A stretch of DNA of 64,000 nt from Hysterangium stoloniferum (GCA_015178975.1 WHVD01000079.1:186001-250000); one strand, 5' to 3'; positions 1-11,479 are shown, counted from the stretch's first letter. Translations and numbers: made by a program. Notes: generated by a model not told the origin, from the sequence alone.

Positions 1-1060
1 GCGGTCGACGCGGACGTCAACATAACCGTCTCGAAGTACATGGGGAAGAAATATATGATAGCGAAATTACACATTGTGGCCTTCCCATGTCAATGTCACA
101 TTCAACCAAAAATTTCACATCTAAACCGGGCTCACAAGTAAGTCACTGGTTCCAATCAAAATGGGAACCTTCTTCCTTAATAAAAAGGGAGCAAGAATGG
201 GCTCAGGCGCAATAAGCAACTCGAAGAGGACGAATACAATGAATGTGACGATGCAGATTGCCACGGAAGCAATAACAGCAGGAGAGTTGAATGGGAGATC
301 ATCGTTGTATTTATAGCTGGGGAAGAAGAGAAGAGAGCCGATCTGCGCGAGGTATTAATACAAATTAATAATAAATGAGGAGAATCCGGACGGAGAGCAA
401 AAGCGTGAGACTGCCGCCGTAGTCAATCCGCTTGAGAACATCTTTGGTGCTCCTCCCTCGACCCTGTGGGTATCGTAAGTGGTCAAAGCATGCTGCAGGG
501 ATTATGCCACACACCGGGGTAACATAACGAAGGTTATAGCCCGTTAAAATAAATGAGGTGACCCAAAACGGGATTTAAAAAATGGTATGGACGTACACGT
601 GGCGAGAAGATATCTACATGGATTGAGGTTATCTCCAAAGGCGGAGGTATTCAAAAGAAAGAAGTACGATGTTCCGCTTGGTTTGATTGTTTGTATTCAG
701 AAGAGATTGAGGAGACCACTGTAGGAATATAGTCAGTGCATCATAAATGTCAAAGAAGTAGATATGGTACTTGCGTGTCGCGACTAGTGTGCCCGCCGAG
801 CAAATCATAGGAATAATCAGAACACAATCAAATCCCCTCTTGTGATATAAAAAAAATAAAGAACGGTTGTAGTTTTCCCCAGGGGTTTTCGTTAGAAAAT
901 AGGCAGAACTCAGGCGTAAGGTCTCGACAGTTGATGGCTAACAATAGGAGCGTCTGAAGGAGTGGATTAAGTGAAAGTCAGGTTTATTGATGGTGGGCTC
1001 ACAGAGGGGTCTAAGTCTGTTGCCAACACCACATTAAACGTTTTGGACCCACCGCGATAG
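1..1060 (-). pseudogene. MFS transporter, inverted partial copy (N-terminal half, internally deleted)
   Basis: Read on the minus strand this block matches 8640-10190 on the plus strand almost base for base, from the flank upstream of the transporter to the segment after the mid-protein membrane spans. About 470 bases of the other copy (roughly 9134-9604) are missing: sequence for the first spans joins directly to the later 'ILTGY' span near 570-585. The family (major facilitator, DHA2-like drug/proton antiporters) is assigned through the longer copy. No open frame survives, and the window edge cuts the end. It is a dead, truncated duplicate. Confidence 0.75.
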
Positions 1061-1224
1061 GTAAGGTATGGTGGGGTACATTAGGTGGTAGTTTCGTTTG
1101 GTTGGTGAGCCATTGAGCGCTTTCACCCTCGCGTATTGTCGGACTTGAAAAACCACCTTTCCACTCGTCCACAAGTGGGTGAGTGCCCTAATTCTCAGCT
1201 CGGTTCGTGCCCGCTCTTGCCTTT

Positions 1225-1270
1225 ACACGCTGGTTGTCCAACGAGTGAGTGAGTTAAGAATTGAGCTGCC
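1225..1270 (+). promoter_or_regulatory. Shared promoter module, copy 1
   Basis: A block containing GTCCAACGAGTGAGTGAG, then TTAAGAATTGAGC and, after a spacer, CCCTGAAC, lies about 45-85 bases upstream of the propeller gene ATG. Close relatives lie at similar distances upstream of both membrane-protein genes (3958-4020, and 48122-48055 on minus). A second word, CGGACTTGAAAAA, occurs further upstream here (about 1141) and at about 3931. Conservation in front of unrelated reading frames suggests a core promoter or transcription start region; this is inference. Confidence 0.5.
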
Positions 1271-1312
1271 CTATACACGTCTGCCCTGAACTAACAATGA
1301 ATATCCCCAGAC

Positions 1313-2588
1313 ATGCACTTTGAGAGAAAGGGTGAATATGACACGCCCTTCAGACATGGTCTATGGCCCCCCTGGCCTTTTCGTTGGAAATGCCGCTACG
1401 CGGCAGTTTCTGAGGAAGAAAGAAAAGATGGAGGTATGTCCTCTCTATGAAATTTTGAGTTTTTTCATCCTAGTTCTAATGAAATTAGCAGGAGAAAGTT
1501 GTCACCTCCACCTAGTAGTGGCATATACAGCATCGTCGGGCATCATCTTCCATCACTTCATTTGGCAGCAGGACAACCGTAACAGTAGGCCCACGATCCA
1601 GGAAGTCCATGGCTCCAAATGGGAAATTCCACATGGGGAATGGCCTCGCTTTGCTGTCTCTCGCAAGAATTGTCACGCGGCTGTCATTGTCAACAACCAA
1701 GTGTGTCTTATGCCCCGATCCTGCACCTTATCCGGGGAAACCAAGCAACATTTATTATGTGCATCCCAGAAGATGCTTTATCTACAAGTTGCCTCGGTTA
1801 CCACAGATTTTCCCACATATTGCAATTATATCACCAAGGACGATTGTAATGACGAGGATTTGCCCCGGGGTGAACAAAGTGTGGCAAAACCTGACCTCGT
1901 TGATCTGGCCATTTTGAGTGATCCTAGATATGCTGTATGGTCGAAGGATGATGGGCTCCTCGGCATTTTCAGATCGTGTGAGGGTGTAGAGCAAAATCCT
2001 CCATATCCAGGGTCAATCTCAAAAGTGGAGGTCGTCAAAGACGTGGCAGTTCTGGTCTACTCAAACGTGGCTCATTTCCGTGTTTATAGAATCAGTTTTA
2101 AACCTCTCAAATGCTTATTTTACGCCAACGTCCCCGGAATACTATCCACTGCCACCATCTCGAGCGATACACAGTATATTGCCTTTGCATACTATGATGG
2201 GAATGACAAAGACGCTGGCTACATTGGCCTGTTAGAATTAAATGCAACTGGAGATTCTTACAAACAACGAAATAGGGCGCAGAAATGTGGAAGCAGAGTT
2301 CGTGCAATGCGGTTTCTCGCTGACAACGATCTTGTAGTGGTTGGAGAGGACAAGTGTTACTACTACAGCTGTTCTTTCCAGAACGTTGAGCACAAGGACC
2401 CCCTACCACCGGCACTCCCGCAGCCTGCGCCTGCTCTGCCTCTACCCCGACAGCTTGCACTTGGTCCACCTCTACTTGCGCTTGGTCCACTCCTAATTCC
2501 ACCCACACAGCCTGAGCCTGCGCCTGCACCCACACAGCCTGCACTTGCGCCACCTCCACCCACACCCCCCTGCTTCGCCCTCCTTTAG
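1313..2588 (+). CDS. Beta-propeller-like protein with proline-rich tail
   Basis: I place the start at the ATG at 1313. Exon 1 (1313-1433) encodes a Trp/Pro/Arg-rich start (MHFERKGEYDTPFRHG...). A 58-nt intron (1434-1491, GTATGT...CAG with a CTAAT branch-like site) shifts the frame into the long downstream frame, which runs to TAG at 2588, giving about 405 residues. Residues from about 195 to 350 show repeated short hydrophobic strands with SSDTQYIAFAYYDG and RVRAMRFLADNDLVVVGEDK, like WD40-type propeller blades. The last ~50 residues are Pro/Ala/Leu repeats. No catalytic motif is visible, so a scaffold role is only a guess. The bases from 1557 to 1789 recur as a broken fragment at 57690-57912. 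A frame shift in the low-complexity tail is possible, because another frame stays open to 2772. Confidence 0.6.
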
Positions 2589-2916
2589 ACCCACACCTTG
2601 CCTGTCTCTCGGGTGCCCTTGCCCACGTCGCCGTTGTTCTTGGATGGCTGTGAATGATAGCCCACTTTTGGGCATTGGTATAGATACTGATCCCAATACA
2701 GATGTGGATGTAAGTGTTGCTTGGAGGCGTGAAGGGATGGATGTGATGGTCCAAGTGTGTCACTGGTGTTGAGACAATGTTAGTATGAGAAAGGAAAGGA
2801 ATAATAACTTATGAATGAGCCCCCCGTCGCTACTAACACCCCCACAATATTAATAAGCCGCATCTGTTGGATGACTAAGGGAAAAGGGATTTTACAAGTC
2901 CGACAACACGGAGGCT
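2589..2916. other. Gap between propeller gene and MFS fragment
   Basis: Probable 3' flank of the propeller gene. One overlapping frame (2545-2772) stays open past its stop and could be its true C-terminus if an indel or intron lies in the proline-rich tail. I see nothing else. Confidence 0.3.
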
Positions 2917-3600
2917 TTAAGCGCTATCATGCGAGATCGCGCTCAGCCTCGCCGCCTCACCCTCGAGATTCATACCGCCCTCTGTGGATTCATAAGTCGG
3001 CAATTGGCGGGATGTACACCATCCAGAGGGGCTAGGGCGAGGCTTTCCACTAATAGGAGCTGCTTGCTCGTCGTCATTATCGGCGACGACGCAAGAGTCA
3101 GACAGCGTTTGTTGTGATTGTCGTTCCACATCACCACTTGTAATGGATTTTGGAGGGGCATCTGGTGTGCCCTCGTCGTCGAACGATTTCTCTGGGATCC
3201 ACAGATGCATATTTAGAACGTGGGACCTCAATATGGAATAAGATAAAACCGAGGGATGGCATACCACAAGGCGAATAAGGAACGCCAAGAAGGACGAGCA
3301 GGCTGAAAGCACAAAAACCCATCGTATTGCAATCGCATAAGACGCTTTCGCGTGTCGTCGAAGATCAGGCGGAAGCGTCGCGACCAGGCTGGAGGAGTGG
3401 CGGATTTGGTGGATCATCTGTGTCAAACGAGTTAACTCATTAGCCCGTATAGCATCAGACTGTCGAATCCGAAGAGACTTAGGTCGGCAGCGTCGGGGCC
3501 GGTGATGCGTTTAGTGAGTTACCGATGGAGTATAACAGCTGAGACGAACGTGGCAAGAACAGCGGGCGGGGTAGTGTGTGTGTTTAAGACGCTTCTTAGT
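2917..3600 (-). pseudogene. MFS transporter C-terminal fragment
   Basis: The minus frame 3426-2917 reads as the end of a DHA2-type MFS transporter: a last hydrophobic span (RWVFVLSACSSFLAFLIRL) followed by a hydrophilic tail with PPKSITSGDVERQSQQ and a Thr-Tyr-Glu-Ser-Thr-Glu motif. The same tail occurs at 11221-11476 and 63889-63641. Upstream on this strand (about 3430-3540) is the preceding exon with the KRITGPDAAD region. This piece keeps the longest open C-terminal frame of all copies, but nothing upstream of 3600 continues the transporter. Confidence 0.7.
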
Positions 3601-4075
3601 GCGAGGCTGGAGGAAGAATCGTGTGTTTAAAACCTCCGGGTGGTCAGACTGTTGAGTAGAAGACAAGAATTCAAAAGGGTAGAGTCTAAATTCGAAGCTC
3701 AGTGAGTGAGTGAGTAAACTTCACTGAGGTATATGGCGAAATATCGCGACTTTTTATTTACTTTCTAATTATTTTAGGAGAGTTATTAGAGGAGTAAAAA
3801 GGGGAAATTTTTGATGCTCGAAGTTTCTAGTCAATTGCATCATAAAGGAGAAATTCGTAATTAGGAGTTACTCCCCCTTTAACGGCACTTCAATATATGC
3901 ACGTTTTATGCGAAGACTTGATTACTAACACGGACTTGAAAAAGACCCCTATCCCGCTGGTTTGGTCGTCCAACAAGTGAGTGACTTAAGAATTGAGCCC
4001 CCCAATTGTTTTTCCCTGAACATCTTCATCCAACCCCACAATTACAAGTGACTTTGCAGTTGCCAAAACGTCAAG
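3601..4075 (+). promoter_or_regulatory. Promoter region of membrane-protein gene copy 1
   Basis: Holds a TGAGTGAGTGAGT run near 3703, then CGGACTTGAAAAA (about 3931) and the shared module GTCCAACAAGTGAGTGAC TTAAGAATTGAGC ... CCCTGAAC (3968-4020), 55-110 bases before the ATG. The 3604-3640 word GCGAGGCTGGAGGAAG plus TTTAAA...CCTCCG also recurs, inverted, at about 48150-48185 upstream of the second gene copy. Shared upstream sequence implies the promoter was duplicated with the gene. Confidence 0.5.
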
Positions 4076-6745
4076 ATGGCCTTGAACTGGGTTAGGAAAA
4101 CCTTTTCATGGGGCGACGAGCCTTTGAACCCCAACGTCATAAAGGCTTTGAGAGAACGACTTCTATACCAATCAACCATGGTGAGTTCGCGGTCTCTAAG
4201 TTTCTGTCGTAGCTGATACTTTCTCTCCTGTGATGTATTAGCCTTATTTTAATACTATTTTCCGAAAAAGGAGTCCAATGCTCTATCAAAATGTGCAAAT
4301 ACTCAATTCACTGCAAGGTAAAATAATTTAAGTATTTGATATTAATCAGTGGCAGCCTAAATAGACTTAGAACCCCTGAAGTCAAGAGTTTACTTGAATA
4401 TATGCACCCTACTTCGCAAAGAAGGTTTTGAGAGCTGCTTGTGCAAGCTTGTTCTTTTTCTGTAAAAACACTACTAAAATATGAATAACAATTCACTGAT
4501 TCCGAAACTAGATTCGACTTCGATTCTAGCTAGTTTATATATATTTTATACTATTTATCAAACAGTAAAAATATTTATAAACAGGTCAAAAGATTAGATA
4601 TAGAATAAAACGCTATTTGGCTAATATATGCTTTATTTACACTAACCTACAGGGTCTACTGTGATACTAACTTATCAGGATCTTAATGTAGTCTTAAGGA
4701 TTCTGCAAGAATATTCTCAGTATTTATTTATGCCAAAAACCGGGTAGAAATTAGAATATATGTATTTCTAATCTCAATATAACCTAAAATATTTATTACT
4801 TTAACTGATAACCAACAACTCAACTAGAGGTGGATTAGTAATAAAGGATAGCCAGCTACTCAACTAAGAGGTGGCAAAAGGGGAACAAGTTGTTTGTCAG
4901 AAGCTCAACTAGAGGTGACAAGGGGGTAGGATTATTACCAGAAGCTCAACTAGAGGTGGCAAAGGGATCCTGAGATAGCTTAGGTCAGCAGCTCAACTAG
5001 AGGTGACTAAGTGTTTATATATATTTATCCAACAGCCCAACTAGGGGTGGAATATTACTGCTGATGCAGTGGCACACTGATGTGGTGTAGTAAATGGGTT
5101 AAAATAAGTTATATTTCAGTGGTGGAGCAGAGCTCCTTATATACAGTAAAATCTGAGACATGGGAGAATGTTCTAGCTACTTGTTTTACCTATTTTTAGC
5201 TATTTTACCTGGAATCTGCTGGAATATTCCAGGAGTTTCTGCTACTTTCCATTGTAGCATATATGCTGATGTAATGTTCTCGCGCGTCGCGAAGTTGCTG
5301 ATTTCGTGCGCGCGCTGATTACATAATTTTCCCGCGCGTGTCGCGTTTGTGACAAGTCGTCGCATTTTGTGACGACGGTCACTTGTTGTGACGACAGTCA
5401 CTGTTGTGACGAAGGTCACCATTGTGACGAATGTCACCGTTGTGACGAATGTCACCGTTGTGACGAATGTCACCGTTGTGACGAATGTCACCTTTTGTGA
5501 CGAATATTCCCGCGCGTTGTGCAATAAGCGCCAGAAGGCCGACTTCGAAGATTTTTAGTTAAAAAAGAATAAACAGTAGAATTTCGATAGTTCTCCCAAA
5601 TTAAATCATAAAAATATGAAATAAATTGTAAAAATCAGGTTAAATTCAGGAGAATATTGTACAATAATTTCGTCGCAATATAAGTACATTTGAACTTGTT
5701 TTTATCAATTTGTTTAGGGGGGAGATTGGTTAAAAATCGGAAAAACCTAAAAATACATAACATCTCCCAAAAGTCGATATTTGTTGCCGGTGTCCAAGCC
5801 ACCATGTTGGGTAATTCTTTTCTCCTGCGGAACACTCCGACAACATTGCTTGTAATTACCAATGCATTCTTGTTTACGGGGATAATTTACAATGTGTCCA
5901 CAGGCTCCTTAAGTCTGGTAGCTGCAACAGCTCTAATAGGAGAAGAACAACAGACCACCCTATATCACGAGGTACTAACACGAAGTACATCAATCCAGTT
6001 GGGGAAAGCACTCAAGCCCTATTTCGATTATGAAGCTCAACCCACAGTTGCAAAATGGCTGTACAGGGAGGCGCAATATATACGCATAGTTAAAGCCACT
6101 CACGATTCTGCCGCCGCCATTCATGATTACACCGCCGCCACTCATGATTACACCGCCGCCACTCATGATTACACCGTCGCCACTCATGATTACACCGCCG
6201 CCATTCCACTTGTTTCCACCCCCCAAACAACGAATGAAATGCCACCCGCTGACCTCAATGGCGAGAAGAAAACAGAAAAAGCCTGGGAAGACCTTAAACT
6301 CAATCCTCATGATTACATCGCCGCCATTCATGATTACACCGCCCCCAGTCATGATTCCGCCGCCCCCAGTCATGATTCCGCCGCCACCATTGCATTTGTT
6401 TCCGCCCGCCAAACAACGAACGAAATACCACCTGCTGACCTCAATGACAAGAAGAAAGCAGACAAAGCCTGGGAAGACCTTAAACTCAATCCAGCTAATT
6501 TCTTTCGTGCCGCGGAGATCCTTGGGAACCGCACATCAATCTGGTTAACGGTAGGAGCAGCAGGGGGACTTTGTACCGTAATCGGTATCACCTCCTTCTT
6601 TGTCTCCATCATCTGCCTTACAATAGACGCGCAAGCCCGTGGCGTGTGGATAACTACTGCTGCAGTATTGGTTCCAGTTGTGATATTCCTAGGATTCCAT
6701 CTGTTGGAAGTTAGGGGTCAACGCCGTGGAAAACAGAGTGCGTAA
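4076..6745 (+). CDS. Multi-pass membrane protein with coding minisatellite (copy 1)
   Basis: Exon 1 is 4076-4180 (35 codons, MALNWVRKTFSWGDEPLNPN...), followed by a GTGAGT donor. The phase-0 intron runs to 5773, inflated by a 1.5-kb insertion; exon 2 is 5774-6745 (TAA). The product is about 358 residues. I see one hydrophobic stretch after exon 1 (TLLVITNAFLFTGIIYNVS onward) and two at the C-terminus (SIWLTVGAAGGLCTVIGITS onward; ITTAAVLVPVVIFLGFHLL). The middle carries seven-residue HDYTAAT-type repeats and a tandem duplication of a segment ending KAWEDLKLNP. The copy at 48011-47109 has the same exon border but only one KAWEDVKLNP segment and a 54-nt intron. Function unknown; a small integral membrane protein expanded in this genome. 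Splicing over the insertion is unproven. Confidence 0.7.
4820..5055. repeat. Dispersed 15-mer array, CTCAACTAGAGGTGG
   Basis: Six copies of CTCAACTAGAGGTGG or close variants occur roughly every 35-60 bases inside the intronic LTR-like insertion. Spacers are unrelated to each other, so this is a motif array rather than a simple tandem repeat. Confidence 0.7.
5365..5510. repeat. Palindromic 18-bp tandem repeat, GTGACGAATGTCAC core
   Basis: About eight units of GTGACGAATGTCACCGTT and variants. Each unit is itself an inverted repeat (GTGAC...GTCAC), and the flanks are CG-rich (CGCGCG). The Val-Thr-Phe repeat read antisense is a by-product, not a protein. It could form cruciforms or bind a dimeric protein; that is inference. 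Confidence 0.75.
6105..6385 (+). repeat. In-frame 21-bp coding repeats (HDYTAAT / HDSAAPS)
   Basis: Tandem 21-base units built on CATGATTACACCGCCGCCACT encode HDYTAAT, in two clusters (about 6099-6200 and 6307-6390). The clusters are separated by a repeated segment ending KAWEDLKLNP. The frame is kept throughout. The paralogue at 47109-48011 holds only three degenerate units. Confidence 0.85.
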
Positions 6746-7040
6746 CCTTCCGTGCTTCCTTTTTTCCACCCATGATGATTATCCATTATTCGCTATCAGG
6801 AATGTTACGCACTCCCATAGGCGAAACCGAGGTTTCATTTGGGTGATTAATTTATATCAAGCACACACTCAGTTTTTTTGTTCATATATATATACGCTAA
6901 TGCAGAAATTTTCTTTTATCACTTGTCGTTACACAAATTCACTTGTATCCTCGTCTCTAAATTGAATTACATGAGAAATATAGCTTGTTGGAGGTTATAT
7001 CCCGGAGTGCGTTGGGCCACCGAGGCGATGATTGCATCCA
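6746..7040 (+). other. 3' flank of membrane-protein gene
   Basis: Matches, inverted, the 46800-47108 flank of the second gene copy, including the words GTTACGCACTCCCATAGGCG and the stretch ending in ACACAAATTCA. It is the conserved 3' UTR or flank. No other gene is visible. Confidence 0.6.
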
Positions 7041-7935
7041 ATTTATTTTAGAATGGTTAGGCCATGTGGTTGTATGTGCCCACTTGCTTCCGAAGAGTAT
7101 GGCAATGTCCACGGGATCATTATTTGCCGGGTATGTGGTACAATTTGTGCTGCAAATGTTAAGGCTGAGAGTACGTCTATAGCTGGATTATGTCAAGTAC
7201 AGGGAAGTACAGGATCATGGACACGGTATTTGGTATATGTCCGGCAATTGCGACCGTTAGTCTATTTGCTTTTCCTGTCTGGTTATGGTCCACTAATGAT
7301 GCGATATTTAGACGCTCTTGACGCGTCTCAACGAGAACTCTGCAATATTTGCGCAATGGTTCACCATCGTGCGTGACCTTATATTATATACTGTATGATA
7401 GTCCCTTATCAATGATCAGATTCCACTTGGATTCGATAACTCAGTGGTATTCCAAACGACGCCAAGTCAGTGTCTGCTTTTCTGATTATGCCATGCTGCA
7501 TACCGACCTCATTGCGCACTTAAATAGTCGCCGTTCTGGTTAACGTGATCGTTCTGCAATGGCCGTCGGCACCGGATTTGTGCAGCTCTGGCGTGGTATT
7601 GGTAAATATGCCATCGTCTCACATGTTTCTATCTTCAGGCTCACAGATATGGCCACGAACAGGTCAAGTATGCTGCATCGCGTTCGCCTCAGCTGTATTC
7701 CAATTCATACTCGACCGGGAACTAACCAAGCGCATCACCGGGCCTGACGCTGCCGACGTAAGTCCCTTCCGATTTGACAGCTTGTTGGTACACGCGCATG
7801 GATTTACTCATGTGGCACAACACATAGATGGTTCGCCAAATCCGACACTCCTCCCGTCTGGTCGCAACGCTTCCACACGATCTTCAACGACACGCGCAAG
7901 CGTCCTATGGGATCGGTCTACGATCGGTGCTTGTA
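7041..7935 (+). pseudogene. MFS transporter fragment (late spans to C-terminal third)
   Basis: A direct repeat of about 10220-11090. It holds the region around LLPKSMAMSTGSLFAGYV, the stretch ending WLWSTND, and KRITGPDAADVSPF, but with frame breaks throughout. Homology stops near 7910 at CCTATGGGATCG, after which sequence is unrelated. It is an isolated, non-functional duplicate on the same strand as the longer copy downstream. Confidence 0.65.
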
Positions 7936-8089
7936 CCTGTTGGTATACGGACTCTATGATGACCACGCGTTATGAAGGCTTCATACAAAGGTCAGGCAAG
8001 ATATACCGTGGTCCTTGGGCAGGCGACCGGCTCGCATTCTGGGATACTAGTAAAGCCGAACTTAATGGTTACGAAGATTATCAGTGATG

Positions 8090-8668
8090 AAGTATGCAAA
8101 GAGCTTCGAGCGGTATGGGCCAGCCAGCGAATGTCGATTCCAACCATCGCATATGTGACCCGTAAAGACTAAATGTGGACTAATGTGGAGTGACCTTCCC
8201 GATGAAGCGACTCGAAAGGAGCTTTCAGAAAGGTCTGATCTATGCCATGAATTAGGTCGAGTGAAAGGAGTTAAATTTTCTCGATCTCGAACGGTAAGGA
8301 GGTCACTTTTGAAAACCCTCTTCTAGAGATTGTTGGCATTATTCCCCGTCTTACCATAAATCCGGGTGATCACCCACGTTCCAGATCTAGTACTCATGTT
8401 TGCGAGACTTGGCGACTTGGCCGTTCGTGATCCAGGTCTATGGTGTGACCTCGCATTGGGTGATTTGTCAAGCCAGACTGAAGCATGTCTTACCCGCTCC
8501 CAAAGTACAGATCGGAAATATGTGTACTTAAACACCATGGTTGAAGACGCTGATTATGACAACCACAATGACTCGCATGAGTCAAAGCTCGAGAAGTTCT
8601 TATTTTTAGGAGAGCCGTATTCAGGCCGATGCCCGTTTCACCTATCGCGGTGGGTCCAAAACGTTTAA
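8090..8668 (+). CDS. Uncharacterised short reading frames
   Basis: A frame at 8366-8668 (ATG at 8396) encodes LGDLAVRDPGLWCDLALGD and ends just where the duplicated MFS upstream flank begins. Just before it, 8190-8293 reads as a plausible small exon (LPDEATRKELSERSDLCHEL...) ending at a GTAAGG donor. I do not recognise a family. It may be an unrelated two-exon gene fragment or chance frames. Confidence 0.25.
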
Positions 8669-8959
8669 TGTGGTGTTGGCAACAGACTTAGACCCCTCTG
8701 TGAGCCCACCATCAATAAACCTGACTTTCACTTAATCCACTCCTTCAGACGCTCCTATTGTTAGCCATCAACTGTCGAGACCTTACGCTTGAGTTCTGCC
8801 TATTTTCTAACGAAAACCCCTGAGGAAAACTACAACCGTTCTTTACTTTTTTTATATCACAAGAGGGGATTTGATTGTGTTCTGATTATTCCTATGATTT
8901 GCTTGGCGGGCACACTAGTCGCGACACGCAAGTACCATATCTACTTCTTTGACATTTAT

Positions 8960-11476
8960 GATGCACTGACTATATTCCTACAGTGGTCTCCTCAATCTCT
9001 TCTGAATACAAGCAATCAAACCAAGCTGGTTGGCTCGGAACATCGTACTTCTTTCTTTTGAATACCTCCGCCTTTGGAGATAACCTCAATCCATGTAGAT
9101 ATCTTCTCGCCACGTGTACGTTCATACCACTTTATGGTCGTCTCTCGGATGCCATGGGTCGCCGTGGAGCAAACCAGACAGTCGTATTCTTCGCTGGGCT
9201 CGGCACATTATGCTGTGGGCTGTCTAACAGCTTGGGAATGCTTAATGTAGCGCGATTTGTGAGTGTATATGATTTCCAATTGATTCGGTCAATTCCTTAA
9301 TCTCTAGGAAGTTGAGTGGGATTGGTGGCGGAGGGGTGTTTACAACCGCAACAGTTATTACGAGCGATATGTTTTTTAGCATGCGAGATCGGGGTCTCGC
9401 ACAGGGTATTGCGAGCATTTTCAATGGTGTAAGTGCTTAGTTCAGTATTGGCTCTAAGTGCCAATATGGCGTTCAGGCTGGCGCAGGATTCGGCGGTCCG
9501 CTTGGTGGATGGATCAGCGACCGGTATATCTCTTGAATAGTTTTTGCCACAAAATAGAATTGACGGCAGGAGACAGATTCGGATGGCGCTGGGCATTTTT
9601 AGTACAAATCCCGTTTTGGGTCACCTCATTTATTTTAACGGGCTATAACCTTCGTTATGTTACCCCGGTGTGTGGCATAATCCCTGCAGCATGCTTTGAC
9701 CACTTACGATACCCACAGGGTCGAGGGAGGAGCACCAAAGATGTTCTCAAGCGGATTGACTACGGCGGCAGTCTCACGCTTTTGCTCTCCGTCTGGATTC
9801 TCCTCATTTGTTATTAATTTGTATTAATACCTCGCGCAGATCGGCTCTCTTCTCTTCTTCCCCAGCTATAAATACAACGATGATCTCCCATTCAACTCTC
9901 CTGCTGTTATTGCTTCCGTGGCAATCTGCATCGTCACATTCATTGTATTCGTCCTCTTCGAGTTGCTTATTGCGCCTGAGCCCATTCTTGCTCCCTTTTT
10001 ATTAAGGAAGAAGGTTCCCATTTTGATTGGAACCAGTGACTTACTTGTGAGCCCGGTTTAGATGTGAAATTTTTGGTTGAATGTGACATTGACATGGGAA
10101 GGCCACAATGTGTAATTTCGCTATCATATATTTCTTCCCCATGTACTTCGAGACGGTTATGTTGACGTCCGCGTCGACCGCCGGTTTGTGTGCTGCTCGT
10201 ATTCATGCAGCTGTTATGCTGAATGGGTTGTAGGTGCCCACTTACTTCCAAACAGTATAGCAATGTCCACGGGATCATTGTTTGCAGGGTATGTGGCAGA
10301 ACTTGTGCTGTGAATTTTACGGCTGAGAGCACGTCTATAGATGGAGTCTGTCAAGAACAGGGAGGTACAGGATCATCGGCATGATATTTGGTATATGTCT
10401 GGCAATTGCGGCTGTTAGTCTATTCGCTTTTCCTGTCTGGTTATGGTCCACTAATGATACGATGCTTAGGCGCTCTTGACGCGTCTCAACGAGAACTCTG
10501 GGATCTTTGCACAATGGCTCACTATCTTACGTGACCTTTATTATATACTATATGATACTCCCTGATCAATGATCGGATCCCACTCGGGTGCGGTAACGCA
10601 GTGGTATTCCAAACGACGCTAAGTTAGTGTCTGCCTTCCTGACTATGCTATGCCGCATACCGAACCTCATTACCCACTTAAATAGTGGCCCTTCTCGTGA
10701 ACGTTGATCTTTCGGCAATAGCCGTCGCCACCGGGTTTTTACAGCTTTGGCGTGGTATTGGTAAATATGCCATCGTCTCACAGGTTATTATCTGCATTCT
10801 CACAGATATGGGCACGAACAGGTCAAGTTTGTGGTGTAGCGTTCGCCTCAGCTGTATTCCAATCCATACTCGACCGGGAGCTAACCAAGCGCATCACCGG
10901 GCCTGACGCCGCCGACGTAAGTCTCTTCGGATTCGACAGCTTGATGCTACACAAGCATGGATTTACTCATGTGGCACGACACATAGATGGTCCGCCGAAT
11001 CCGACACTCCTCCCGTCTGGTCGCAACGTTCCCACCTGATCTTCAAAGACACGCGCAAGCGTCCTATGGGATCGCAATACGATGGGTGTTTGCACTTGCG
11101 GCTTGCTCGTCCTTCTCAGCGTTCCGTATACGGCTCGCCGTACGTACATCCCATTGTTTTATCGTATTCCCTATCCACACTGAGGTCCCACGTCCTAAAT
11201 ATGCATCCGTAGATTCCAGATAAATCATTGGACGACGAAGCGCCCGATGTTCCTCCAAAACCCGTTACGAGTGGTGATGTGGAGCGACGATCACATTAAG
11301 CGGTGTCTGATTCTTGCACTATGGCGGATGGGGACGACGAGGAAGCAGCTCCCGCTAGTGGAAGACCTCGTGCTAGCCCCCCCGGGGGGCGTATATCCCG
11401 TCGATTGTCGACATATGAATCGACAGAGAGCGGTATGGATCTCGAGGATGAGACGGCGGGTTCGGAGAGGACATGA
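8960..11476 (+). pseudogene. MFS transporter, DHA2-like drug/H+ antiporter, near full length but broken
   Basis: Successive exons can be followed: GWLGTSYFLLNTSAFGDN, then motif-A-like GRLSDAMGRRGA (about 9133-9170), LSGIGGGGVFTTATVI (9310), GAGFGGPLGGWISD (9480), WRWAFLVQIPFWVTSFILTG (9585), IDYGGSLTLLLSVWILL (9755), a mid region with LPNSIAMSTGSLFAGYV (10240), GMIFGICLAIAAVSLFAF (10380), GQVCGVAFASAVFQSILDRE (10820), and a charged C-terminal tail ending 11476. Several short GT-AG introns separate them. The order and motif A fit 14-span DHA2 exporters at the plasma membrane or vacuole. Frame shifts and stops (for example before 9815, around 10230, and in the tail at 11297) make it a pseudogene. 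Four partial copies lie elsewhere in the window. Confidence 0.7.
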
Positions 11477-11479
11477 TTG

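Larger units (their letters stand above)
4229..5762. mobile_element. 1.53-kb LTR-like insertion inside an intron
   Basis: The insertion begins TGTGATGTATTAG and ends AATACATAACA (imperfect terminal inversion), flanked by the 5-bp duplication TCTCC at 4224-4228 and 5763-5767. The empty site is seen in the paralogue's intron near 47863. TG...CA ends with a 5-bp duplication fit a solo LTR, unusually long. It has no coding capacity that I recognise and carries two separate tandem-repeat blocks. It splits the intron of the membrane-protein gene without touching either splice site. Confidence 0.7.

Noticed and set aside
1512..1700. Antisense frame opposite the propeller gene, similar to a frame at 57560-57844
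   Set aside because: It looks protein-like, but the sense frame is long, spliced and starts with a good ATG; the shared antisense similarity follows from the DNA duplication.
4820..5055. Spaced 15-mer repeats suggesting a CRISPR array
   Set aside because: Repeat units and spacing vary, the context is an LTR-like insertion in a fungal intron, and no cas genes exist.
5186..5524. Reading frame with Val-Thr-Phe repeats
   Set aside because: It is the antisense reading of an 18-bp palindromic DNA repeat inside an LTR-like insertion, so not a protein gene.
5990..6412. Gly-rich minus frame
   Set aside because: Shadow of the coding minisatellite of the membrane protein.
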